This document shows, one piece after another, positions 14,677 to 20,991 of a stretch of 20,991 nucleotides of DNA. The notes under the pieces are model-generated. The model was not told the origin of the DNA. It worked only from the letters and a program-made list of their open reading frames with translations, and searched no databases. This DNA comes from a virus, in IMG/VR virus record IMGVR_UViG_3300008450_000575, positions 1 through 20,991 of that record. One strand, given 5' to 3'. Within the stretch, counting starts at the first letter, position 1. The number at the start of each line of letters is the position of its first letter. Position numbers and translations under genes: made by a program.

Positions 14677-15464
14677 TATAACGAGTTATTTAAAAACATT
14701 TTATCTTTCTTCTTGCCTTTGAATGTCGGGAAAGCATCGTATGAAACCAATGTCGCAGCGTTAAAGTTAATACTAGCGCTTTCATTTATCTTAAATGATG
14801 TGTTAGCAACAAGTGAACTAATATTATAATCTGTTCCGCTTATGTTTACTGTGTCGCCATTTGCCATATAAGTAGTAGAAGGCACATAAAAAGTATGTGT
14901 TCCATCACCATTATTACTTACGCTTGTCGATGTAGTTTCAATATCTTTATGGTCTAGTATGAACTTTCTTGCTGCTCTATATAAATCAATGGCTGTGTTA
15001 TACTTTAACTCTAACCTTGCTAACATTTCACCGTTATCTAGTACAGCGCCATTCTGTGAACTTCCTTTTACGTTACCTAACATTGTATTGTGAAATACTT
15101 GGTCGTGTGCGTAGTTATAGTACGTGAATAACTTCAACATTCTTTCTAATCCTGTGTAATCTACGTTTAAATCAACGTCATCATCTACGCTTTCTTCGCT
15201 GTTGTTGTATGTTTCTATTACACTTTTGCGTGGGTCAACATAAACAACTCCATTCAATAAATCATCATACTTTGTTCCGCTTGTTGGTGTTGGCAATGTT
15301 GCGCCAAACTTCATATACAAATCATCACCTAGCAAATCTTTTAAGATGCTTTCTTGCACTTCTGCAATATATGCATCTACATCATCCTCAGTAAATGTGT
15401 TTACAGCTATTTTAACCTCACCTGTAAAGTCTGTATTTGCTAATATGCTAGTGTATTGGCTCAT
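14676..15464 (-). CDS. Head-tail connector (adaptor) protein with C-terminal beta domain
   Basis: This 262-aa product resembles the helical gp6-like adaptors that dock below the portal ring. Residues 25-55 (TEDDVDAYIAEVQESILKDL, then LGDDLYMKFG) are the characteristic helix pair, and 103-170 hold further helices (YTGLERMLKLFTYYNYAHDQ; NTAIDLYRAARKFIL). Residues about 178-248 are a separate beta segment (TSVSNNGDGTHTFYVPSTTY; GDTVNISGTDYNISSLVANT), which looks like an appended small barrel. The end is basic (KGKKKDKMFLNNSL). It starts 13 bases after a tRNA gene and overlaps the next gene by 1 bp. The adaptor assignment rests on the helical motif plus its place between capsid and tail tube genes. 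Confidence 0.7.
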   Translation of the reverse strand: MSQYTSILANTDFTGEVKIAVNTFTEDDVDAYIAEVQESILKDLLGDDLYMKFGATLPTPTSGTKYDDLLNGVVYVDPRKSVIETYNNSEESVDDDVDLNVDYTGLERMLKLFTYYNYAHDQVFHNTMLGNVKGSSQNGAVLDNGEMLARLELKYNTAIDLYRAARKFILDHKDIETTSTSVSNNGDGTHTFYVPSTTYMANGDTVNISGTDYNISSLVANTSFKINESASINFNAATLVSYDAFPTFKGKKKDKMFLNNSL

Positions 15465-15477
15465 CTTTTTATTTTTG

Positions 15478-15549
15478 TTGCGAGTGATGGACTCGAACCA
15501 CCGCCCTCTAGATTATGAATCTAGTGCTCTTCCTCTGCGCTAACTCGCG
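15478..15549 (-). tRNA. tRNA with anticodon CAT (Met, or Ile2 if lysidine-modified)
   Basis: The minus strand folds into a 72-nt cloverleaf. The acceptor is CGCGAGT against ACTCGCA: six pairs, with C1 opposite A72. The D arm is GCGC with loop AGAGGAA and GAGC (a G12/A23 mismatch). The anticodon stem CTAGA/TCTAG closes the loop TTCATAA. The variable loop is AGGGC, and the T arm is GGTGG-TTCGAGT-CCATC. The discriminator is A, and no CCA is encoded (CAA follows). The C1/A72 mismatch is an initiator-tRNA hallmark, but the anticodon stem lacks the three G:C pairs of initiators and position 11/24 is C:G, as in elongators. CAU could also be read as Ile2 after lysidine modification. The gene lies 10 bases after one stop codon and 13 before the next ATG, so it is co-transcribed with structural genes. 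Confidence 0.92.
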
Positions 15550-15559
15550 ATAACCTTAA

Positions 15560-16324
15560 TTACTTCTGTGGTAATATGTACCCGTATAGCTTACCTGCCA
15601 TTGTTCCAGAACCAGTCCAAGACAATCGGTAATATCTATATGGAGAACCAGTAATAATAAACATTCTTGTATTAATCGATACGTTTGAGCAACTCAATGT
15701 TGCAGAACCACCGCTAATATATGATGTGTTTACTGTTACATAGTTAGTACCATCATTAGAACCTTGCAAAGTAACTGTTCCACCAATAGTTCCGCTAGTT
15801 TTAGAACAAACTACTTGAATGGTTGCTACTTCGTATTGGTTTTTAACTTGAATTGATACAGTACCAGTACCTGAGTTAGTTACAGTAGTGCCGTTGGTAC
15901 TCATTTCGCTAACTATACCTTTACCTCCAATGGTCTGAGCAAATAAATAGCCATTGATAGAACCAGTCAATGTAGTTGACCCCGTAAATACTACTTTGTA
16001 CTTTCTGTATGCGTTATTATCAACTATCCACACATAAGAACTTGTACCACTTGCAGCCATCGCCAAAGTATCTGTACCAATTTGCTTGTAGTTTGAACCG
16101 TCAATAGAACCGTATAACTCTGCCTTACCTGCTGCTGTTCCGCTAATTCTTGTGAATGTAGCGTGAATAGATACCGATTTAGCGTAGTTGCTAACTGTGT
16201 AATATACACTATCAGCAGTTGTGTTAGTGATTGTATCACCGCTTCCAGTCATAGTAATTACATACTGTTGACCGTTAACAGCGAAAGCACACACTAAACA
16301 AACTAAGAATAATAAATTTTTCAT
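15560..16324 (-). CDS. Secreted protein with two copies of a beta domain, in the head gene cluster
   Basis: The 254-aa product starts with a clear signal peptide: MKNLL, a hydrophobic core to about residue 16, and a probable cleavage site before Gln19 (AVNG/QQ). There is no good lipobox. The mature part is beta-rich and holds two related domains, about 45-130 and 163-253. They share an SGT-xxG turn, AELYGSIDGSNY versus VTLQGSNDGTNY, YRKYKVVFTGSTTLTGSING versus YRYYRLSWTGSGTMAGKLYG, and YxxxQ at the end. The duplication is therefore clear at protein level. No catalytic motif is visible. A signal peptide is unexpected between capsid and connector genes, because virion proteins are assembled in the cytoplasm. 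It may be a cargo (moron) gene acting at the host surface. The start follows the previous stop by 1 bp, so it is co-translated. Confidence 0.8.
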   Translation of the reverse strand: MKNLLFLVCLVCAFAVNGQQYVITMTGSGDTITNTTADSVYYTVSNYAKSVSIHATFTRISGTAAGKAELYGSIDGSNYKQIGTDTLAMAASGTSSYVWIVDNNAYRKYKVVFTGSTTLTGSINGYLFAQTIGGKGIVSEMSTNGTTVTNSGTGTVSIQVKNQYEVATIQVVCSKTSGTIGGTVTLQGSNDGTNYVTVNTSYISGGSATLSCSNVSINTRMFIITGSPYRYYRLSWTGSGTMAGKLYGYILPQK

Positions 16325-16325
16325 C

Positions 16326-16529
16326 TTATTTTTTTTTAGATTTTGATTTCTCTTTTTTTACTTCTGCTTCTTTTTTCTCCACGTCCTTAGCATCTTTATA
16401 CTCAACATAACCCATTACAACAAGTTCCTTCGCTGTTCTTAACGGCAAATTTAACTCTGAGCCATCTTGTATCTTTCCGCTTGGGAATGAATCACCAAAG
16501 CCTTTTTTAACTACTACTTTAACTTTCAT
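16326..16529 (-). CDS. Small basic protein after the capsid gene
   Basis: This 67-residue product is not recognised. The first 42 residues form a small mixed domain (MKVKVVVKKGFGDSFPSGKI; LPLRTAKELVVMGYVEYKD) whose pattern of a few strands and one helix recalls short head proteins that follow capsid genes in other phages. The last 20 residues are nearly all Lys, Glu and Ser (KKEAEVKKEKSKSKKK), a flexible charged tail. It is separated from the capsid gene by a 47-bp gap with a hairpin and from the secreted-protein gene by one base. A head accessory role is a guess from position. Confidence 0.6.
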   Translation of the reverse strand: MKVKVVVKKGFGDSFPSGKIQDGSELNLPLRTAKELVVMGYVEYKDAKDVEKKEAEVKKEKSKSKKK

Positions 16530-16546
16530 AAGTATTTATTTAATAA

Positions 16547-16568
16547 GAGGAGAGCAGAAGCCCTCCCC
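16547..16568 (-). terminator. Hairpin after the capsid gene, weak terminator or mRNA-protecting stem
   Basis: On the minus strand GGGGAGGGC can pair with GCTCTCCTC (9 bp, two of them G-U) around the 4-base loop TTCT. It begins 8 bases past the capsid stop codon. What follows is TTATTAAATAAATA, not a clean T-run, so termination would be partial at most. A role in protecting the 3' end of the capsid message is equally possible. Confidence 0.5.
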
Positions 16569-16576
16569 TAGATTAT

Positions 16577-17830
16577 TTATGCAGTTTCAAGCGCTGCCAT
16601 GTCGGTAGCGAAAGTACCAGTTACGAAAGCTGTTCTGTCGTTATTCTTAACGAAGCAAACACCTCTCCACTCTGCTCTGATGGTTTTGAAGTTTTTAACG
16701 AAGTTATCAGAGTTCAATCCGATTTCAACAGTTACAGCTTTTCTATCCCATACATAAGCCTTAGTGAAATCACCCACTAAGTAAGTACCAGCAGTTACTA
16801 AAGTAGTTTCGATGATTGGTGTACCATCTACGCTCATTGCACCGTTAACCAACATTAATCTGTCAATGTAACGCTTATCGGTTGAACTTACCTTAGCAAC
16901 TTTCAATTTAGTTACATCAGTTGGGTGCATCATGATATAGTTTGGTGCATCTTGGTTAGCGATTTTGATTTGGTTAATCGCAACAGCTAATACATCTACT
17001 TCGTTTGCGTTATCAATTGCAGCAGCAAATGAACCAGCAGCGAAAGCAGTAGCAACAGTTTTGATACCATTCAAGATAGGTGATACACCAGAACCAGAGT
17101 AGCAACCAAGTTCAACAGCTTTTAACAACTCTTTTCTCAACTCACCGTCAATGATGCTTGCCATTTGTTCAGCATCTTCCAACATCTCATCGGTGATAGT
17201 GATGTAAGCTGTAACTTTCTCTACTTTTTGTGAACCTACCAATAAATCAAAATCAATTTGGTTTTTAGCAGCACCTTCGGCAGTTGCACCAGCAGTACCA
17301 TCTTTGTTAGCTTGGTAAACCCATTCTACTAATTTAGTAGATACAGAACCTCTTGAAACGATGTCCAATAATCTTGGCATACGTGAAGGGTAGAAGTTTA
17401 CACCCGCTACACGAGTAGCTTGTGGCACTTCGCCTGTTACGTTGTTTGAGAAACTCATGTCGCCAGCAGTTTTGATTTCAAACTTTACGTTTGCACCACC
17501 TTCTTTGATGGCTTTAATCTCGTTTGCTTTCTCTACTACAACATCTCTCAATGATTTCTCACTAACAGGCTCTTGTTTAGATAGTTTCTTCAACATAACA
17601 CCTTGCGCTTCTAATGCTGCGTTAAGTTGTTTAAGTTGATTGTCTTTCATTTCAGCGAAAGCAGCTTTTAAAGCCTCTACATTTTCAGAGTTAGCTTTAG
17701 TAGCATCTTCAATCTCTTTTCTTGCTTTTTCGTTGTACTCATTGTACAATCCTGCTAATTGTTCAGCTTCCATAGATTTAAGAGCCTCAACAGTTAGACT
17801 TTTTCCTTTTAAGAAATCTTCAAATTTCAT
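16577..17830 (-). CDS. Major capsid protein, HK97 fold
   Basis: The 417-aa product is the main shell protein. Residues 1-110 are helical and highly charged (LKSMEAEQLAGLYNEYNEKA; NVEALKAAFAEMKDNQLKQL), the scaffolding delta-domain of HK97-type capsids. This part is normally removed by the prohead protease, probably near 105-125. The mature part starts around KTAGDMSFSNNVTGEVPQAT and shows family features: the E-loop region (WVYQANKDGTAGATAEGAAK, 170-189), a spine-helix stretch (VTAYITITDEMLEDAEQMAS) and the P-domain (NYIMMHPTDVTKLKVAKVSS; then TPIIETTLVTAGTYLVGDF). Length and order fit the family. Its ATG overlaps the protease stop (ATGA). The final VKNNDRTAFVTGTFATD is also typical. Confidence 0.92.
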   Translation of the reverse strand: MKFEDFLKGKSLTVEALKSMEAEQLAGLYNEYNEKARKEIEDATKANSENVEALKAAFAEMKDNQLKQLNAALEAQGVMLKKLSKQEPVSEKSLRDVVVEKANEIKAIKEGGANVKFEIKTAGDMSFSNNVTGEVPQATRVAGVNFYPSRMPRLLDIVSRGSVSTKLVEWVYQANKDGTAGATAEGAAKNQIDFDLLVGSQKVEKVTAYITITDEMLEDAEQMASIIDGELRKELLKAVELGCYSGSGVSPILNGIKTVATAFAAGSFAAAIDNANEVDVLAVAINQIKIANQDAPNYIMMHPTDVTKLKVAKVSSTDKRYIDRLMLVNGAMSVDGTPIIETTLVTAGTYLVGDFTKAYVWDRKAVTVEIGLNSDNFVKNFKTIRAEWRGVCFVKNNDRTAFVTGTFATDMAALETA

Positions 17831-18591
17831 TTTTTTAATAGATTTAAGTAAAACATTTTTTGTGCGAGTTCCTTTGCGTGCAGATTTTCGTTCGGCTCTT
17901 CTGTTCGCAAAGTGTCTTTCACAGACGGCTTTACTTCTTTGAGTGAATCTATTAACTGTTGTATTTGCTTGAAACGGAACTCTAATCCTTCAAGCCTTTC
18001 ATCAGTACCTTTGCCATGTCTTAACGCTTTTTCAAACGATAGACACATATTATTAAGCTTTTCAGCTACATTATCAAATCCTTCTAATCCTTTCGCTACG
18101 TCAATAACTGGCGTGAACTCATTAGCGCCAAATGTAACGCCCGACACTTCCCATAACTTAACCTCGAATATTTCAAAGGTAGTTTCATCTATCTTCTTAA
18201 TCTTGTCCTTTACGTAGTTAAAGCCTATTGAATGCTCTCTAAGTATCTCATCTTGGTAATCTCTTAAAGCATCTTCGCCTTTAGTTGATGTTCCCATCTT
18301 AGAAACCACGAATAATCCTTTAGAATCTTCGCTAATCTCTTGGATATTTCCTATTTGATGTTCCCAGTCGTGGTTACGTAAGTGCGCTATTTTGCGACCT
18401 GTTGAGTCAGCGCCACGCTCTTGAATAGACTTTTTAAAAGCACCTTTTTTAATTATATCTCCATCACTATCCTTAATATCAAATGCAGAAGCGTAGAATT
18501 TAACCATACGGCTACCTTCGTCAATGTCGCTAACAGCTAAGTCTAAAGTCTTAACCGCATACTTTTTATTTAATCTTACCTCTACGCTCAT
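17827..18591 (-). CDS. Prohead protease, HK97 (U35/S78) family
   Basis: This 254-aa serine protease cleaves the delta-domain from the capsid protein during head maturation. The N-terminal third has the typical GSRMVKFYASAFDIKDSDGD (26-45) and KKGAFKKSI. The catalytic His is His74 in HLRNHDWEHQIG, matching the NHD motif, and the nucleophile is Ser121 in REHSIGFN. The strand EIFEVKLWEVSGVTFGANEF follows, also a family signature. Residues about 165-254 are a charged helical tail (NVAEKLNNMCLSFEKALRHG; LEFRFKQIQQLIDSLKEVK), perhaps a scaffold-like extension. The gene sits between portal and capsid genes and overlaps the latter by 4 bp. Confidence 0.92.
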   Translation of the reverse strand: MSVEVRLNKKYAVKTLDLAVSDIDEGSRMVKFYASAFDIKDSDGDIIKKGAFKKSIQERGADSTGRKIAHLRNHDWEHQIGNIQEISEDSKGLFVVSKMGTSTKGEDALRDYQDEILREHSIGFNYVKDKIKKIDETTFEIFEVKLWEVSGVTFGANEFTPVIDVAKGLEGFDNVAEKLNNMCLSFEKALRHGKGTDERLEGLEFRFKQIQQLIDSLKEVKPSVKDTLRTEEPNENLHAKELAQKMFYLNLLKK

Positions 18592-18623
18592 ATTTCAAAA
18601 GTATAAAATTTTTCAATTAGTTG

Positions 18624-19877
18624 TTATTGCGAAATATTATTTTGTTCAGGTTGGCTTTGTTTAGGTATATCCATTTCTGGAATAGGCAATTTATCATACC
18701 CCATAATCTCACGCCCTTCATTAGGAGAGTAAACACCTGCTTCAATCATCATTTTAACTCTGCTTGCCATCTCTGTTAGGTCAACTTGCAAAGCCTTAAC
18801 ATCGTCTAAACAGAATTCAATCTTATATGTTTTGCCATCTTGCTTATTATAAGAAGGTACTAACCATGTATTTAAAGCGCTTTCAATATCTTTTAGCATT
18901 GGAATAATGGCATTATCCCACATTGCCTTCTCTGCTTCTTTACGGTTGCTATATGTTTTATTGTCGGGGTCATTTAATAATGAACTATCTACCCCGTAAA
19001 CATTACATATCGCTCTTAATGGAATAATACCTAGTTCAACTAGCTTTAGGTCTGCTGGCGACATACCAATAGGTACAAATGATAAATCACCATTGCTTAA
19101 TATAGGTGTACCAAATTTCTTTGCTCCTGCGTACTTCTCTCTAAACTTAGCATCCATTTCATCTTTGGTGCTTTGGTCTATTCTTACATTGCTTTTACTT
19201 GTAATAATACCCATTGCACCTCTATTCTTTAAGATAGATGCGTTTGCCTCCCATTGATTTTTGCTAGTAATTACAGCGTTGTATGCAGTTCTAATCGGGC
19301 TTAAACCGTAAAGCCTATCATATGAATTGCCGATAGGGTTGAAGTTCTTTATGTGCTTTACTTCGCTTGCATCATAGCTGCTTAGTATTTCATCTTTAAC
19401 TATGTAGCCTCTAATAGGCTCTAGTGTTCCTCTAATAATCTCTACTTTGTCGGCAGGTAGTACATTCAACTCTCTAAACGCTTCACCAAATCCGATAGCC
19501 TGAGTGCCTTGTAAGTACCCATTACCAGTCAATAGCTTATATGCTGCAAGGTGTTCAATTAATTCGTACCATGATTGATGGCTGTTAGGTTTAGCCATTA
19601 ACTCATTAAGTGATGAATCTTTAACCTCTTCTTTTTCCCCTTTCTTATTTATTGCGTACACTTCCCATTCAGCCATACGCATTGAAACAAGTATCTTATT
19701 GATAACACTATACACATCATTAGACGTAGCATAAGTTTCTTCTAATAACTTTGAATCGTTGCCAGCTAATTGAACAGCACCACCTAATCCAATTAATGAA
19801 GAGTCGGTGAAGAACTGAGGTGATGTACGCCCAAATAAGGATAAAGCCTTTTGAAAAATATTGAATTTTCCTTGCAT
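18624..19877 (-). CDS. Portal protein, HK97-type
   Basis: The 417-aa protein would form the dodecameric ring at the head vertex through which DNA is packaged and ejected. Family features are visible: NDVYSVINKILVSMRMAEWE near 53-72, PNSHQSWYELIEHLAAYKLL followed by TGNGYLQG (the LLxGNxY signature), RELNVLPADKVEII, VKHIKNFNPIGNSYDRLYGL followed by SPI (the GxSPI motif), a helical stretch through NQWEANASILKNRG, and LGIIPLRAICNVYGVDSSLL with NRKEAEKAMWDNAIIPMLKD (the late helix region). The C-terminus is Gln/Pro-rich and probably disordered. Length is normal. It begins 58 bases past the terminator that follows the terminase gene and 32 bases separate it from the protease gene. Confidence 0.93.
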   Translation of the reverse strand: MQGKFNIFQKALSLFGRTSPQFFTDSSLIGLGGAVQLAGNDSKLLEETYATSNDVYSVINKILVSMRMAEWEVYAINKKGEKEEVKDSSLNELMAKPNSHQSWYELIEHLAAYKLLTGNGYLQGTQAIGFGEAFRELNVLPADKVEIIRGTLEPIRGYIVKDEILSSYDASEVKHIKNFNPIGNSYDRLYGLSPIRTAYNAVITSKNQWEANASILKNRGAMGIITSKSNVRIDQSTKDEMDAKFREKYAGAKKFGTPILSNGDLSFVPIGMSPADLKLVELGIIPLRAICNVYGVDSSLLNDPDNKTYSNRKEAEKAMWDNAIIPMLKDIESALNTWLVPSYNKQDGKTYKIEFCLDDVKALQVDLTEMASRVKMMIEAGVYSPNEGREIMGYDKLPIPEMDIPKQSQPEQNNISQ

Positions 19878-19897
19878 CTTTTAGATATATCTTTTTC

Positions 19898-19931
19898 AAA
19901 TATACTTATTTTCAAAATATAAAGTATATTT
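19898..19931 (-). promoter_or_regulatory. 10-bp inverted repeat with a promoter -7-like element before the portal gene
   Basis: AAATATACTT and its exact reverse complement AAGTATATTT are separated by 14 bases in the gap between terminase and portal genes. On the minus strand TATATTTG (19897-19904, -7 consensus TAnnTTTG) overlaps the portal-proximal half. No TTTG lies 19-21 bases upstream, so only one promoter element is supported. An operator or a weak late promoter is possible; chance in AT-rich DNA is not excluded. Confidence 0.4.
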
Positions 19932-19935
19932 TTCT

Positions 19936-19958
19936 AAAAAAAACCAAATTTAATTTGG
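19936..19958 (-). terminator. AT-rich intrinsic terminator after the terminase gene
   Basis: On the minus strand, directly after the TAG of the terminase gene, CCAAAT pairs with ATTTGG (6 bp, loop TAA) and is followed at once by eight T residues. The form is that of a rho-independent terminator, but the stem is short and AT-rich, so it may be leaky. It would separate packaging from head transcripts. Confidence 0.6.
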
Positions 19959-20991
19959 CTAGTAGAATTCTATTTTACTTACATTAACCATCTCGGCTGC
20001 ACCTGTTAACGCATCGGGTGCGTCATCGTGCTTGTTCTTGCCTTGTGCTGTGTAAGTCTTTAAGGCTGTGTAAAACTCAGAGTAGTTATGCTCCCAATTA
20101 TAAGGGAAGTAACAGTTTTGCTCTATCCAATGTTTATTTGTTAATATACGTGCTTCTTTGTTAGCTGTTTGATGATACCAATCTAATATGATGTTCGGAT
20201 GTCCTTTACGGTCTAGTATCGATTGAACCGCTCTAGTGAACCCTTTCCCTCCGTTATTACTTTCAATCTTGCAGTACTGCACACCGTTTTTTATAAGTAC
20301 ATCGGCTATCGCTGGTTCTGTTACCTCCATGCCTTCTTTGCTGTAATACACATCAAGCACGTACATACATGAGTTGTGAATAGCGAATACAACACAGCAT
20401 AAGTAGTCATCACCGCTATCCGCAGTATCAATATAGGCATGAATAGGTAGAAGTAATGTTTTTCCTTGCTCATCTTTTGGCAGTTCGTTATAAACTTTAA
20501 ATGACTTATAAAGCCTACCTTGCACATCCATAGGCTGCTGGTGGTAGTTTGCTCTTAGTATCTCGGTTGCCATTTTCTTCTTCTTGTCGTTGTAATCTTC
20601 AAGGCTTAACAAGTCGCTGCATAACATATTACCAGCTTCATCGCATACCTCCATTTTCAACACATACCAATCCTCAGGCTCTTGATCTAACAACACACCG
20701 CATAAATCTTTAGTCGCCCACCTAGTCATGTTGATAATCTGAATAGAACCGCTTTCAAGTCGTTGTAAGAATGTATTAACATAAAAGTCATAGTGCGATT
20801 GTAATACCCTATCATTAAACGCCTCTTCTGCGTTCTTTATAGGGTCATCAATAATTCCTATGTTACATCCTACCCCCGTAACAGTACCAGTAAACGATGA
20901 ACCTAAGTAATTAAAGAATTGCCCCTCTAAACTCCAAAGCTGAGCCGATGCGTCGCCATGCTTTATCTTTGTTTTAAATACATCTTGAAAG
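19959..20991 (-). CDS. Terminase large subunit, 5' end outside window
   Basis: The frame is open to the right edge and yields 343 residues, so the ATG at 20729 is internal and not the start. The visible protein begins inside the ATPase domain. GIIDDPIKNAEEAFNDR (45-61) is the Walker B region and INMTRWATKDLCG (86-98) is the coupling motif of TerL proteins. The Walker A part must lie beyond the edge. The nuclease domain follows: AYIDTADSGDDY (first acidic site, near 188), CKIESNNGGKGF (near 243) and HDDAPDALTGAAE (near 322), matching the RNase H-like TerL nuclease with its three acidic clusters. The enzyme pumps DNA into the prohead and cuts concatemers. It is followed by portal, protease and capsid genes, the standard order. 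Confidence 0.95.
   Translation of the reverse strand, partial: FQDVFKTKIKHGDASAQLWSLEGQFFNYLGSSFTGTVTGVGCNIGIIDDPIKNAEEAFNDRVLQSHYDFYVNTFLQRLESGSIQIINMTRWATKDLCGVLLDQEPEDWYVLKMEVCDEAGNMLCSDLLSLEDYNDKKKKMATEILRANYHQQPMDVQGRLYKSFKVYNELPKDEQGKTLLLPIHAYIDTADSGDDYLCCVVFAIHNSCMYVLDVYYSKEGMEVTEPAIADVLIKNGVQYCKIESNNGGKGFTRAVQSILDRKGHPNIILDWYHQTANKEARILTNKHWIEQNCYFPYNWEHNYSEFYTALKTYTAQGKNKHDDAPDALTGAAEMVNVSKIEFY

Noticed and set aside
15478-15549. tRNA 3' end as a phage attachment site
   Set aside because: There is no integrase gene nearby, the tRNA is complete and embedded among co-directional structural genes, and no direct repeat of its 3' part was noticed in the window.
18596-18603. TACTTTTG, a -7-like match just before the protease ATG
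   Set aside because: It leaves only about 4 bases before the start codon and has no upstream TTTG at the right distance.
20727-20729. ATG 20729 as the start of the terminase gene
   Set aside because: The frame stays open to the right edge and the upstream part encodes the Walker B region (IIDDP), so this Met (in NMTRW) is internal.
1-20991. CRISPR arrays, insertion sequences, defence or toxin-antitoxin modules
   Set aside because: No regularly spaced repeats, transposase motifs or defence-type genes were found; nearly all the sequence is packaging, structural and lysis genes.

Overview
The window is a stretch of tailed-phage (or prophage) late-operon DNA, and every gene I can support lies on the minus strand. 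In transcription order, right to left in these coordinates, it runs: terminase large subunit (5' end outside the window), portal, HK97-type prohead protease, major capsid protein, a small cargo segment with a secreted two-domain protein and a tRNA-CAU gene, head-tail connector and completion proteins, major tail tube protein, tail-assembly genes, tape measure, hub/baseplate and fibre proteins, and a lysis cassette of small membrane proteins, a GH24-type lysozyme and a spanin-like protein cut by the left edge. A long tape measure with no sheath gene suggests a long non-contractile tail (siphovirus-like).

The host is probably a member of the Bacteroidota, perhaps a flavobacterium. The DNA is AT-rich, and start codons follow A-rich leaders rather than Shine-Dalgarno sites. 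Two intergenic gaps carry TATATTTG, a match to the Bacteroidota -7 promoter element TAnnTTTG. Several products, such as the fibre C-terminus and the 117-aa lysis-region membrane protein, resemble types I associate with Bacteroidota phages. I cannot name the phage, and no integrase, repressor or replication gene is visible.

Genes are packed tightly, with ATGA or TAATG overlaps at many junctions. The few gaps hold signals. An AT-rich intrinsic terminator and a 10-bp dyad separate terminase from portal. A hairpin follows the capsid gene. A promoter-like element precedes the tail tube gene, and a strong intrinsic terminator follows the next small gene, so the tail tube pair looks like a separately boosted unit.

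Points most worth a second look are: a tRNA-CAU with the C1/A72 mismatch typical of initiator tRNA but an elongator-like body, placed between structural genes; a signal-peptide protein with a duplicated domain in the head operon; one small beta-rich domain type that seems to recur in three structural proteins; an EF-hand-like loop inside the lysozyme; a hydrophobic insertion in the tail protein after the tape measure; and the promoter/terminator bracketing of the tail tube gene. No gap longer than 300 bases exists.
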